This document shows positions 1-8,485 of a DNA stretch of 64,000 nt, piece by piece. Position numbers and translations under genes: made by a program. This DNA comes from Polyangiaceae bacterium. Lineage in GTDB: Bacteria; Myxococcota_A; Polyangia; Polyangiales; Polyangiaceae. The notes beneath the pieces were generated by a model. The model did no database searches. It saw only the letters and a program-made list of their open reading frames with translations, and was not told where the DNA came from. The stretch lies in NCBI GenBank assembly GCA_016712345.1, contig JADJRH010000001.1, positions 620,001 to 684,000 of the forward strand, given 5' to 3'. Position 1 is the stretch's first letter; every line of letters starts with the position of its first letter.

Positions 1-2763
1 GCGCAACACGACGGCGTCTTGAAGCGATTCGGGCGCTTTATCCATCTTGGGATTTTCGCGGGCGAAACGCTCGTACCAGTTTGCGGCTTCTTCATACACC
101 GCAATGGCTTGGTAGTTACCACCGATCTCGTAAACGGCCTTTTTGGCGGGCTCGGTGTTATTGAGGTTGTATTGCGGATCGATGAGGATTCGGCGCGCCG
201 AAATCGCTTTGGCGATAAGGCGAGCGGCCTGGAAAGCACGAGCCGCGTTATAAAGAATTTCTTCAGCGCGCTCACAGGCGGGTTGCTTGTTTTTGCAAGC
301 TTCCTCGCTGTACTTGCGCCACATATCCATGTACGCGGTGGCGGCTTTCTCAAACTGCTTGGGAGCGTCGGGGCCACCTTTGCCGGCGGCTTCAACGAGT
401 TTTTCAGCGCGGAGGCGCTCAATGTCTCGTTGAATGCGAATGAGCGTTCCGCATTGCTCGGCATCTTTCTCTTTGCCCTTTTGGCAGAACGACTCAATAA
501 ACTTGGGAACGTCGGCCGCCATGTCGTCATAACAAGACGGATGTGCCGGTTCGAGGCTTGCGCCCATGATATTGAGCGATTCGAGATAAAGCTGCGAGGC
601 GTAGATCGCGGCATCGCGGTCGGCGTGGTTAATGGCGATATCGCGGAAACCGAGCGCCGCCTCTTCCCAATGTTGAGCTTCAAAGTAAGTACGCGCGCGG
701 GCATACTTCACTTCAACGTATTGCTCTTGAGCGTCTTTGTCGTTGGCCGGCGGCTTGATGTAGCAGACGTAACGATTGAAGGCCGTTAGCATGCCCTTTT
801 GATTTTCAGTCAGATCTTTGGGCGCAAGCTCTTTGGCTTTGCTAACGGCTTTGCCCTTCTTGTTCTTGTCTTCGCCGCCGGGAAGGTTGCCGGTGCCTTT
901 GCGATCCTGGCCGCCCTTGTGCGTTTCGGTATAGATGTTCTGATAACAGAGCACTGCGGCGTACGCAGCTTCAGGAGCCTCGGGACCGGTGGGATTATCG
1001 GCAACAACCGCATCGAAAGCCGGACCGCACTTGGCCCAATCTTTATTGAAATAAAGAAGGTCGGCCATTGCGTATTTGATCTTGGGAATGTTCGGCCAGT
1101 CTTCTTTAACGATGCGCGGGAATTCAAACTTGTTGAATTGGTCCTGCTTAAAGGAGCCGATCACTTTTTCATAAAGCTGCGCGGCAAGCGCCATTGTCTT
1201 TTTATCGCCCGTGCCGCGAACGCCGCCCGAGCCGACGGCTTCAAGGTGCCACGCCATTGCTGTTTCGCTGAGCAGCTCGGCCGTAACGTTGGCGCACTTG
1301 AGTTTGGCGTCGTCGGGATGACTTTCTTTGTCGAACTTTGAATAGACATCAATTTGCTTCGACAGCTCGGTCATAATCTGGTCTTTATTGCCAGACTTCA
1401 TTGCGAGCGTTGCTTCAGCAATGTGCGCTTGATAAACGCAATATTTTGGCCCGCGGTCGCGGGTCATTAGATCTTGATAAAGCTCAATGCCTTCTTTGTA
1501 ATGGCCGGTGTCCAGGTAGTTTTGACCCAGCTCGTCCATCATCTTGAAGGTTTTTTCAGTGCTGCCACCGGCGTCGCCCGAGAGCGGCTTGAAGAAGTCG
1601 TGAGCTTTCTTCGGCTCGCCGGCCAATGCGTACACCGGAACGAGGTCGCGGCGTGCCGAGTTGGCGAGTTCCTTCGCGTTGGGAAGGTTGGTGTATTGCT
1701 GGCCGAAATCGATGGTTTTCTTAAACTCGCTGATAGCCTTTTGGAAGTCGCCCTTGTTCCAATAAACGTAGGCCAACTTGTAATGGGCATACCCGAACAC
1801 TTTGTTATCGGGCGGCGGGTATTTTGTAACTTCGGTATACGAGGCCTCGGCCAATGCCCATTTGCTGGGATCGCCCTGCGCTTCATTGAAGAACAACTCG
1901 CCGAATGCGAGGTAGGCGTTGGCAATAAACTTTGATTGCGGCCAGTTTTGAATGAGCTTTAGGTAGACTTTACGAGCTTTTTCGAGGTCATTTGCCTGCT
2001 CGTGTTCATAAGCGAGGTAATAAAGAACCTCGTCGGTGCAGCCGGTGCTCTTTGAGGGATCGGCCTTGTTTACCGTTTGGCACCACTTGGGGTATTGCGT
2101 TTCAAGCAGGCCATAGAACTTAATGGCGTTGGCGCGGGCCGCTGTAATGAGTTTATCGGTTTTTCCGGCTTCTTCTTGAAGCTTGGCCACGCCGCCGGGG
2201 TTTTTGCGCTTGGCTTCGTCGATCTTGATACCAAGTTCGGTTTTGTCGCGCGTCGCGGCCGACTCAAGCTCCACGTAACCTTCAGCCAAACGACGCATCA
2301 GCGACGGCCTGTCGGACGCGTCTTTGGGCGTTGTTTGGTAGAGGCTTTCAAGGCCTTGAATCTCGGTAACGAGAAGCTGGCGGGAGCGCGCTTCAAGGCG
2401 ATTTCGGCGCTCGTCGCGCTGCGCGATCGTTTGCGACGTGGCGGGCAACGTCGGCTTGGTTTGATCGTCGCGCTTTTTAAGGTTTACCGCCTGGGGAGCG
2501 CTGTTGAAGCTCACCGCCGGCTTTTTTCCGGCGGTCGCCTCCATTTTGCCGCCCGGGCATGTTGAAAGCGTGTCTTTCGCCTGCTGCGAGATACAAATAT
2601 CCGCACCAGACGCGCTCCCTGTGACCGCAAGAGTTCCAACGGCAACCGCGGCAGCAGCCCACCCGCGAACGGTGCGCCAAACCGATCGCGGACTTTGTGT
2701 GGCTTCCGCCTCTGTTTGGGCGCCTTCCTGATCGGAGCGGCGGCTCACTTTCAACTCACTCAT
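1..2763 (-). CDS. Large exported TPR-repeat protein (C-terminus beyond window)
   Basis: An open minus-strand frame of at least 921 codons starts at ATG 2763 and is still open at base 1, so the C-terminus is missing. The first ~55 residues form a long basic n-region followed by an Ala/Val-rich hydrophobic stretch ending near 'SASGA', consistent with a signal peptide. The rest is helical and repetitive, with TPR-like units such as 'AYEHEQANDLEKARKVY' and 'GYAHYKLAYVYWNKGDF'. Such proteins act as periplasmic scaffolds. The gene lies 112 bp downstream of another exported repeat protein on the same strand, so the two probably share a transcript. Myxobacterial gliding-machinery TPR proteins (the AgmU/GltD, GltE and GltC type) are similar in layout, but I cannot confirm orthology, so no symbol is given. 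Confidence 0.82.
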   Translation of the reverse strand, partial: MSELKVSRRSDQEGAQTEAEATQSPRSVWRTVRGWAAAAVAVGTLAVTGSASGADICISQQAKDTLSTCPGGKMEATAGKKPAVSFNSAPQAVNLKKRDDQTKPTLPATSQTIAQRDERRNRLEARSRQLLVTEIQGLESLYQTTPKDASDRPSLMRRLAEGYVELESAATRDKTELGIKIDEAKRKNPGGVAKLQEEAGKTDKLITAARANAIKFYGLLETQYPKWCQTVNKADPSKSTGCTDEVLYYLAYEHEQANDLEKARKVYLKLIQNWPQSKFIANAYLAFGELFFNEAQGDPSKWALAEASYTEVTKYPPPDNKVFGYAHYKLAYVYWNKGDFQKAISEFKKTIDFGQQYTNLPNAKELANSARRDLVPVYALAGEPKKAHDFFKPLSGDAGGSTEKTFKMMDELGQNYLDTGHYKEGIELYQDLMTRDRGPKYCVYQAHIAEATLAMKSGNKDQIMTELSKQIDVYSKFDKESHPDDAKLKCANVTAELLSETAMAWHLEAVGSGGVRGTGDKKTMALAAQLYEKVIGSFKQDQFNKFEFPRIVKEDWPNIPKIKYAMADLLYFNKDWAKCGPAFDAVVADNPTGPEAPEAAYAAVLCYQNIYTETHKGGQDRKGTGNLPGGEDKNKKGKAVSKAKELAPKDLTENQKGMLTAFNRYVCYIKPPANDKDAQEQYVEVKYARARTYFEAQHWEEAALGFRDIAINHADRDAAIYASQLYLESLNIMGASLEPAHPSCYDDMAADVPKFIESFCQKGKEKDAEQCGTLIRIQRDIERLRAEKLVEAAGKGGPDAPKQFEKAATAYMDMWRKYSEEACKNKQPACERAEEILYNAARAFQAARLIAKAISARRILIDPQYNLNNTEPAKKAVYEIGGNYQAIAVYEEAANWYERFARENPKMDKAPESLQDAVVLR

Positions 2764-2875
2764 CTCTAAAACCCCATCTCTTGACGTGGTGACTCTCTCT
2801 AGAAGCTCGCCGAACCCCTGGTCCAGCACGATTCAAACAGCGAGCCGACGCCCGTAAACGCCGGCTCCCCGTTCG

Positions 2876-4597
2876 TCACTTGGAGCATTTCGACGTAACG
2901 ACCTGGCGATAGAAGCCGAGTTCGTCGCGCCAATATTCTCCGTCGAAAGGCCAGAGAACGTGCTCGTCGTCCGGCTTGACAACGCCGTACGTGAGCGACT
3001 CTTCCTTGGTGAGCTGGCCGCTCACGACCTGCTGATCAAGCTGGTTGCGTTGGGCCGCTGTGATGTCGATGAGGATCTTCGACGCGTTGCGAAGATGCTC
3101 CGCAAGCTCGTCGAGATAACGTTGGTACCGCTCACGCGCGAGCGTGCCGGCGTTTCGAACCGCGAGATCGCGAGCGAAGGTGAGCGCGTCGGTGACGTCA
3201 CCGCCGACCGGCGAACTGCGGAAACTGGGAGGCGCTTTCTTGAAGCGTGCCTCTTCTTCGTCGAGAACGCGCACGTACTCGAGGTTGCGGAGCAGCTGGC
3301 GATCGGAGAGCGCGTTTTCAACGATCGGTTTGATGGCGGGCGAGAGGTTGCCCTTGCCCGAGCGCACATCTTTGAGGAAGTTAAAGAACGCCTGCTCGCC
3401 GCCTTCACCTTTAAACGCCGGCCGATTGAGTACGGCGAGGAGTTCTTTTTGGATCGGCTCGTAGCGCTTCTTCATGCGAGCCACGATGGTGGTCGCGTCG
3501 TCGTATTGGCAGATTGTGAACGCGATAACCGCCTTGAGAACGTCGGCCTCGGGATAGAAGGCATTCGGGAAATAAGGCGACTCGATGGTGTGGATGTTGC
3601 CGAGCGCGTGCGGGTAGTCACCGGCCATGAAGTACGCCCACGACTCTTCGAACAGAGCGTCGAGCCAGTACTCGCTGCCCACGTCAACGCGGTTCCAATA
3701 CTTCACCGCTGCGGAGAGCTTTTTCGCGTCGATCTTGGGCACGCCGTTGTCGTCGAGACGAACCGACGCCGAATAGAATGTGCGGGCCGTTGACAAATAA
3801 GCGAGATCGCGCATACGCGATTCGTCTTCAACGCCTTCAACACCTTCATCGAGCGCGGTGATGATGCGATCAAACGCTTTTACCGCAGGCACCGACTTGC
3901 GAAGCTGCACGTACGAGATGCCCGAGAAGAACTCGGCCTGCACGAAGTAACGGCTCTTCGGATCGACGCGCTCGAAGAGGCTGATCGCTTCTTCGTAGTT
4001 GCGATTGCGGTACTTGTATCGACCGAGCAGATAGTTGAGCTGCCAGTAAAGGTCGCGTTGCTGCGGGTTGTTAAAGCGCGCGATCTGATCGGTTTTGTAT
4101 TTACCGACGCGCTCGATGATGTCGGCCGGCTCGGGAAGCTGCGTGGCCAATTTTGAAAGCCAGAGCAGCGTTTCGTTGAACTTGATGTGGTTGGGCTTCT
4201 CCGCGATCTCGGAGAAGATCGCGTAGCTTGCTTGGAAGAATTGCAGGCGATAGAGCGAGATCGCGTAGTGGTACTGGGCGATCTGCTTGTTGCCTTCGTC
4301 GTCGCCGGTTTCACCGTCGACAACACGCTTGAGGATAACGGCAGCCTCGGCCCAACGTTCGCCATCGAAAAGGCGTTTTGCTTGGGCGGCTTCTTCGGTC
4401 ATTTGACCGGCGGTTACCGGGCCGGCGTCGGCCTCTTCCTCAAGAGCAACCTCCTTAACCTCTTTCTTGGCGTCTTTCGCGTCACCGCCTTTTTTGGCAG
4501 CTGCGGCGGCGGGTTGTTTGCCCTGGCCAATGGCCAACGTGGGCGTCAAGACGAGAGCTGAGGCAAGCAGGCAGATTCGGGCAAGCCGGTTGCGCAT
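2876..4597 (-). CDS. Exported TPR-like periplasmic protein
   Basis: The 573-aa protein starts at ATG 4597, preceded on the minus strand by GAGGAA about 7 nt upstream. It has a clear signal peptide (MRNRLARICLLASALVL..., cleavage near 'AIGQG') and an Ala/Lys/Glu-rich linker to about residue 55. Helical repeats follow, with TPR signatures such as 'AKRLFDGERWAEAAVIL', 'YHYAISLYRLQFFQASYAIF' and 'NRNYEEAISLFERV'. The C-terminus ends in an aromatic segment 'PFDGEYWRDELGFYR' that looks like a conserved tail. It is upstream of, and probably co-transcribed with, the large TPR protein. A periplasmic scaffold or assembly role is inferred. A link to the gliding Glt complex is possible but unproven. Confidence 0.85.
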   Translation of the reverse strand: MRNRLARICLLASALVLTPTLAIGQGKQPAAAAAKKGGDAKDAKKEVKEVALEEEADAGPVTAGQMTEEAAQAKRLFDGERWAEAAVILKRVVDGETGDDEGNKQIAQYHYAISLYRLQFFQASYAIFSEIAEKPNHIKFNETLLWLSKLATQLPEPADIIERVGKYKTDQIARFNNPQQRDLYWQLNYLLGRYKYRNRNYEEAISLFERVDPKSRYFVQAEFFSGISYVQLRKSVPAVKAFDRIITALDEGVEGVEDESRMRDLAYLSTARTFYSASVRLDDNGVPKIDAKKLSAAVKYWNRVDVGSEYWLDALFEESWAYFMAGDYPHALGNIHTIESPYFPNAFYPEADVLKAVIAFTICQYDDATTIVARMKKRYEPIQKELLAVLNRPAFKGEGGEQAFFNFLKDVRSGKGNLSPAIKPIVENALSDRQLLRNLEYVRVLDEEEARFKKAPPSFRSSPVGGDVTDALTFARDLAVRNAGTLARERYQRYLDELAEHLRNASKILIDITAAQRNQLDQQVVSGQLTKEESLTYGVVKPDDEHVLWPFDGEYWRDELGFYRQVVTSKCSK

Positions 4598-5249
4598 CGG
4601 TCGTTCCTCGCTTTCGAGCGATGAGGAGCACGATCTTCCGCGGTTACCTCCGGTCGCGTACGCCCAATGCGCACGGTAGCGAAGGTGGCGGATGACAAAA
4701 ATCTTAATAGAATCAACAAATAATTGACGGCGGCGTGGGATGGTAGTCGGCCCGAAAGCGGGTTGTCAAGGTGCTCGTTTCACTGCAAAGGCTGTCAATC
4801 GCGGTAATTTCGAGCACGGTTGAACAACAAAAACAAACGCTACCCATACGGGTGCTCGCAGGCGATTGGTCTGCTTAGGGGCGCCACCCACGTGCGCTGA
4901 GGTGAAACACCCGCCCCCGTCGCTGCTTGGGATCGTTCATGCGCGAACTTTGTGCCAACGTGGGTGGCTACTCAGCCAACTGAGAGCACCGGCCGGGGCA
5001 GGTACGAAATAGCGGCCCGCCCTTTCCATTGACGGTGCCGCCGGCCTTCGACTAGTTTGGGGCCGTCATCGTGCCGAAAACTCGACATTCCTCGCGACTT
5101 TCGGCGCCGTGCAGGTGCAGACCAACTCGGCTGCGCCCGCGTGGTGAGACTTTTGCACCTGTTTACAATGAGCACGAAACACCGGCGGTTCGGTGGAGCG
5201 ATGCCTTGGCTCATCGGTTTTTGATCAGCGCTCGAGAGGAGCTCTCGTG
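4598..5249. other. Divergent intergenic region with an 11-bp inverted repeat
   Basis: This 650-bp stretch separates the divergent TPR gene and the Cys-rich lipoprotein gene, and no convincing coding frame was found. It has an AT-rich patch at about 4695-4732, the most likely promoter zone for the minus-strand TPR genes. A perfect 11-bp inverted repeat has its arms at 4883-4893 (GCCACCCACGT) and 4958-4968 (ACGTGGGTGGC), 64 bp apart. The base composition is more AT-rich than the flanking genes. Confidence 0.5.
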
Positions 5250-6281
5250 ATGAAGCGTTCCTTCCTGTACGGCCTCCTTGGTCTCATCAGCGTCGGCGGC
5301 ATGGCTGTCATTCCCACAGCCTGCGTTGCCGGCGGTGTCGGCGACGCGTGCGTCCCCGAGGACGAGTACAGCTTCCGTTTCTCCGGCTTCAAAGTCAGTG
5401 AAGACATCATCGAGTCGCGCTCCTTCCAGTGCGCGACACGCATCTGCCTCGTGAACCACTTCCAAGGTCGCGTCAGTTGTCCCCTTGGCCAACCCGCACC
5501 GGTCAACTCGCAAGGCGGTGAAGGTTGCGCGCCGGATCGCGATGGAAACGGCAACTACGTCAAGGGCCAAGGCAACTGCAAAGACGGCGACACCTGCGTT
5601 GAAGCGGGCTCGTTCTCACCGTCGTGCGACCCCAGCCAGGGCGACGTCGCAAATCAGTTCTGCATCGGTTTGGGTGCCGGACAAAAGTGCAACGAAGCGG
5701 GCTTCTGCGAGTGCGCCACCAACGCCGACTGCCTCTTCACCGGCAGCGATGTTGTTTCGTGCGACGCAAAAACCAAACAGTGCGTTTCGTACGCGTGCCA
5801 CAAAGAAGGCGATTGCCAGCAAGAAGGCGCGGCGCCCAAAGACAACGCGGGCAAAGCATGCTGCCTCCCGGGCACCGACACACCCGTCACAACGCCGGTC
5901 TGCGGTCAGTGCAAAGGCCCGGTCGACAAACCGCCCACACGCAACGCAGAAAACGCTGTGTACTGCTCGTGCCGATGCGGCGTTGCCGAAGGTGAGCCCG
6001 ACGATCCCAACTTCAACTTCTGCACCTGCCCCGATGGGTACGCATGCGAAGAAATTCGCAAGAACGTGGGCCTCGGTGATGAAAAGATCACCGGCAAGTA
6101 CTGCATCAAAACCATCCCGGCCGACGACGGAACGCTCGTGAGCACCAAGTTCGATCCCAACCAAGATCAATGTGGTCAGGTCGACGGCTACTGGGTGTCC
6201 GGCGGCAACTCCGGCATCCGCTGTGACGGCACCGGCACCGGCCTCTGCGCTACCAAAGAAGGCAAGTGCGAAAACGAGTAG
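5250..6281 (+). CDS. Cys-rich secreted lipoprotein
   Basis: A 343-aa protein. I place the start at ATG 5250, since an upstream in-frame extension lacks signal-peptide character and GAGAGGAG lies just before this ATG. The N-terminus MKRSFLYGLLGLISVGG... ends in a lipobox-like 'IPTAC'. The mature protein has over 25 Cys, including 'CECATNADC', 'CKEGDC'-type spacings and 'CSCRCG', suggesting several small disulfide-stabilised modules. It stands alone with a hairpin right at its stop codon. A surface or periplasmic lipoprotein role is inferred; the family is not recognised. Confidence 0.85.
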   Translation: MKRSFLYGLLGLISVGGMAVIPTACVAGGVGDACVPEDEYSFRFSGFKVSEDIIESRSFQCATRICLVNHFQGRVSCPLGQPAPVNSQGGEGCAPDRDGNGNYVKGQGNCKDGDTCVEAGSFSPSCDPSQGDVANQFCIGLGAGQKCNEAGFCECATNADCLFTGSDVVSCDAKTKQCVSYACHKEGDCQQEGAAPKDNAGKACCLPGTDTPVTTPVCGQCKGPVDKPPTRNAENAVYCSCRCGVAEGEPDDPNFNFCTCPDGYACEEIRKNVGLGDEKITGKYCIKTIPADDGTLVSTKFDPNQDQCGQVDGYWVSGGNSGIRCDGTGTGLCATKEGKCENE

Positions 6282-6300
6282 CGTCATAGTGCTGCTACTC
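6276..6300 (+). terminator. Terminator-like hairpin
   Basis: GAGTAGC (6276-6282) pairs perfectly with GCTACTC (6294-6300). The left arm overlaps the TAG stop of the lipoprotein gene. No T-run follows, so intrinsic termination is only suggested. Confidence 0.35.
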
Positions 6301-6439
6301 GCCCCAAATCGTCGGTCGTCGTCCTCAAAATATCCGAATATTCCTGCGTCCTCCTCCCCAGCTTTGGGGCGCTCGCGACGCACTTTGACCGCTACTCGAA
6401 AACGAGGAGCGGCGCTCTTCGTGAGCGCTTCATGAACGC

Positions 6440-6895
6440 GTGAGTACACATCGCTCGGCGCGCTTCAAATCGCCTCAAGACCCCTCCCCGTCTCAGACCC
6501 CAACACAAGATCGAAAACCTTCAGCGGCGCGCATCAAAGCGCGCTCGCTGGGCATTCGTGCCGAGATCGCGGCGCAAAACTACCTGCGCCAAAAGGGATT
6601 CGAGATTCTCGAAGCCAACGTGCGGGTCAGCAGACTCGAAATCGATCTCATCGCGCGCCTCGGCGAAGTGCTCGTGATCATCGAAGTGCGCGCCCGCGGA
6701 CCGCGATCGCTTTTGCGCCCCTTCGATTCGATCGGCTTCGAAAAACGTCGGCGCATTCGCAACGCTGCAAAAGTCCTGTGGACCAATCGCTATCGCCACG
6801 ACTCAACGCTTGAGCGCGTACGCTTCGATTGCATTGGTGTACACATCGACCGCAACGGCGAAGCGCACATTGAACATGTCGTCGCCGCGTTCTGA
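6440..6895 (+). CDS. yraN: YraN/UPF0102 family protein (Holliday-junction-resolvase-like fold)
   Basis: A 151-aa protein from GTG 6440. The ~30-residue Ser/Pro/Gln-rich N-terminus is unusual. The remainder matches the YraN (UPF0102) pattern: 'GIRAEIAAQNYLRQKGFEIL', then 'NVRVSRLEIDLIARLGEVLVIIEVRAR', giving the E...EID...EVR constellation of an endonuclease-like fold. The biochemical role of YraN is not settled. It is usually near rnhB or DprA, but here it is isolated between a lipoprotein gene and a long intergenic region. The motif GAGTACAC lies over its first codons. Confidence 0.88.
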   Translation: MSTHRSARFKSPQDPSPSQTPTQDRKPSAARIKARSLGIRAEIAAQNYLRQKGFEILEANVRVSRLEIDLIARLGEVLVIIEVRARGPRSLLRPFDSIGFEKRRRIRNAAKVLWTNRYRHDSTLERVRFDCIGVHIDRNGEAHIEHVVAAF

Positions 6896-7291
6896 AATCA
6901 CCGCCCACTTCTAATTGTGTACACATTCTTGGGGCGCGCAGGAGAAGTCGTGGATCACGGAGCCCCTCGGCGCGGGTGATCGTCGTCTTTTCGCGCCGCC
7001 CCCCGTTCAGAGAAACGATAACTGAAACGCCTCGCAACGACCTGTACCGTCGAGGCATCTGACACGTCGTATCAAACACGGAGTCGCGGAGGACACGGAG
7101 GTTCACGGAGTTTTGTGTACTTTAGGCTGCTATCGGCTTGCATCGCGTCAGGTCGAGAACGTTGGGTGATGCGCCCACGCGCTTCTGCTCGTTGCGTGGC
7201 GTGTCAGAGGTCGATCTGAGTCTTGAGCCATTTCGACAACCTGGAGGTCAGTTACGCAGGAGTGACGTTTGTCCTTCTTTGAAAGGGTTTT

Positions 7292-7329
7292 CGTTCTTCA
7301 CATGTGACGATGCCGTTCTTCACATGTGA
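7292..7329. repeat. Two direct repeats of CGTTCTTCACATGTGA
   Basis: The 16-bp sequence CGTTCTTCACATGTGA occurs at 7292-7307 and 7314-7329. Each copy ends in the 10-bp palindrome TCACATGTGA, and the copies are 22 bp apart, about two helical turns. This looks like a paired protein-binding site, although no gene start is nearby. Confidence 0.5.
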
Positions 7330-7352
7330 TGAACGACGAACTCCGCGGCTGC

Positions 7353-7439
7353 GGCCCCCCGCGCCGCGCGGAGCGAAGCGAGCACGGCGCTTGGGGGGCC
7401 GGCAACATGTGTACACATGTTGCCCCGGGGGGCAGCCAA
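7353..7439. repeat. GC-rich intergenic repeat element, copy 1
   Basis: The element opens with CCCCCC, then a GCGAAGCGAGC-type string, then GGGGGGCC. A perfect 24-bp palindrome at 7401-7424 centred on GTGTACAC follows, and the element ends in GGGGGGCAGC. It shares its architecture with three other elements, at 22889, 24611 and 61099. Confidence 0.6.
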
Positions 7440-7493
7440 CCCAGGAACGTCCCGCGATCAAAGGGGTTGGGGAGCGAGTGACCTGTGCGCGTT

Positions 7494-8345
7494 TTAGGCG
7501 TCGAGTTGGTCCTGCATTTCGGCGCGGAGTTTTTTGAGCATCTCGATGCCGTCTTCGTCGATTTCTTTGGTGCCGCGGCTGGAGAGGGGTGCGGCCTCCA
7601 AACGGGCAATGATGTCGTCGACCTTGGCGATTTCGCGCTGCTGTTTGGTGCGCAGGTCAGCCACCATGAGTTCAAACGATTCAAAGAAGTGTTGCAGCTC
7701 GTCGCCTTTGCGCAGCTTTTCGCGCACGACGAGTTTGCCCGCGCCCACCTCACGGAGCAGGCGTTTCATTTTGAAGATGGGGCCCGACACTTTGTGCGTG
7801 AAGACAATGCCCGCAAAGCCGAGCGCGATCACGAACACCGCGAGAAACGCAATGAGGCCAAAGAGTACACGTCGCTGCTGCGTTTCAATGCGAACAACTT
7901 GGGCGGAGAGATCGTTGGCGCGCGCTTCGAGATCGGTGGCCTCGCGGCGGAGGCGTTCTTGTTCTTCTTTGAGCTTTGCTTCATCGCGCGCGTTGGCGAT
8001 CGCAAACTGCTCTTTGACCTCGGGCGTGTCTTTGTAACAAGTGTCGGCGGTCATCTCGACGATCTTGCGAACGGTGTCGCGTTCGGAGATGAGGGCCTCA
8101 CCGCGCTTCACCGTTTCTTGGCTTTGCTTCACGGCGGCCTGACCTTGGCGCACCGATTCACGACCTTGCTCAACAACGCGATCGCTTGTGCGCCACAGAA
8201 GCGCTCCGAGCGCACTCGAAAGAAGGAGCGCGATCAGCACCAAGAAACCGGCGTATTTGAGCTGGAAGCGACGATCGAGAAGGTAGTTTTTGGCGCTGCG
8301 CTGATGTTTGCCGGGCGCGGGACGACTGCTGGTGGCCTCGCTCAT
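7494..8345 (-). CDS. Two-TM HAMP-domain membrane protein without an output domain
   Basis: A 283-aa protein from ATG 8345 with AAGGAA about 6 nt upstream. TM1 is at about residues 30-52. A periplasmic helical segment follows with Gln/Glu-rich coiled coil and one Cys ('TADTCYKDTPEV'), then TM2 at about 160-183 ('LFGLIAFLAVFVIALGF'). Next is a HAMP-like region ('HKVSGPIFKMKRLLREVGAGKL'). The protein ends with a short acidic helix and has no kinase, MCP or cyclase domain, so it may signal through a separate partner. It is 140 bp downstream of the HEAT-repeat gene on the same strand. Confidence 0.85.
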   Translation of the reverse strand: MSEATSSRPAPGKHQRSAKNYLLDRRFQLKYAGFLVLIALLLSSALGALLWRTSDRVVEQGRESVRQGQAAVKQSQETVKRGEALISERDTVRKIVEMTADTCYKDTPEVKEQFAIANARDEAKLKEEQERLRREATDLEARANDLSAQVVRIETQQRRVLFGLIAFLAVFVIALGFAGIVFTHKVSGPIFKMKRLLREVGAGKLVVREKLRKGDELQHFFESFELMVADLRTKQQREIAKVDDIIARLEAAPLSSRGTKEIDEDGIEMLKKLRAEMQDQLDA

Positions 8346-8485
8346 CGTGATTCCTTACGGCGCTGAGTGTCGCGGACATGCTCGCCGGGAGGAGCGGCGC
8401 GCTCCGTTGGCAAGCGTCGCCCAGGTTAAGCGGTGGGTGCAAGGCACGACAACGATCAACATGGCGCAACGTTGGCGGGCACCAA

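Larger units (their letters stand above)
6896..7493. other. Convergent intergenic region with several repeats
   Basis: This 598-bp stretch lies between the convergent yraN and HAMP genes and has no believable gene. It contains, in order: a GTGTACAC palindrome at 6916; a short CACGGAG-type tandem string at about 7076-7110; two copies of CGTTCTTCACATGTGA (7292-7307 and 7314-7329); and a GC-rich repeat element (7353-7439) with a perfect 24-bp palindrome at its core. The frame at 6678-7106 on the minus strand overlaps yraN and was rejected. Confidence 0.6.

Noticed and set aside
4956..5000. tRNA-like stretch (…GGTGGCTACTCAGCCAACTGAGAG)
   Set aside because: A D-arm-like CTCA/TGAG pairing is present, but no acceptor stem, anticodon arm or TpsiC arm can be formed.
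6678..7106. 142-codon minus-strand frame overlapping yraN
   Set aside because: Arg/Cys-rich, low-quality residue composition, overlaps a recognised gene, and covers the CACGGAG string.
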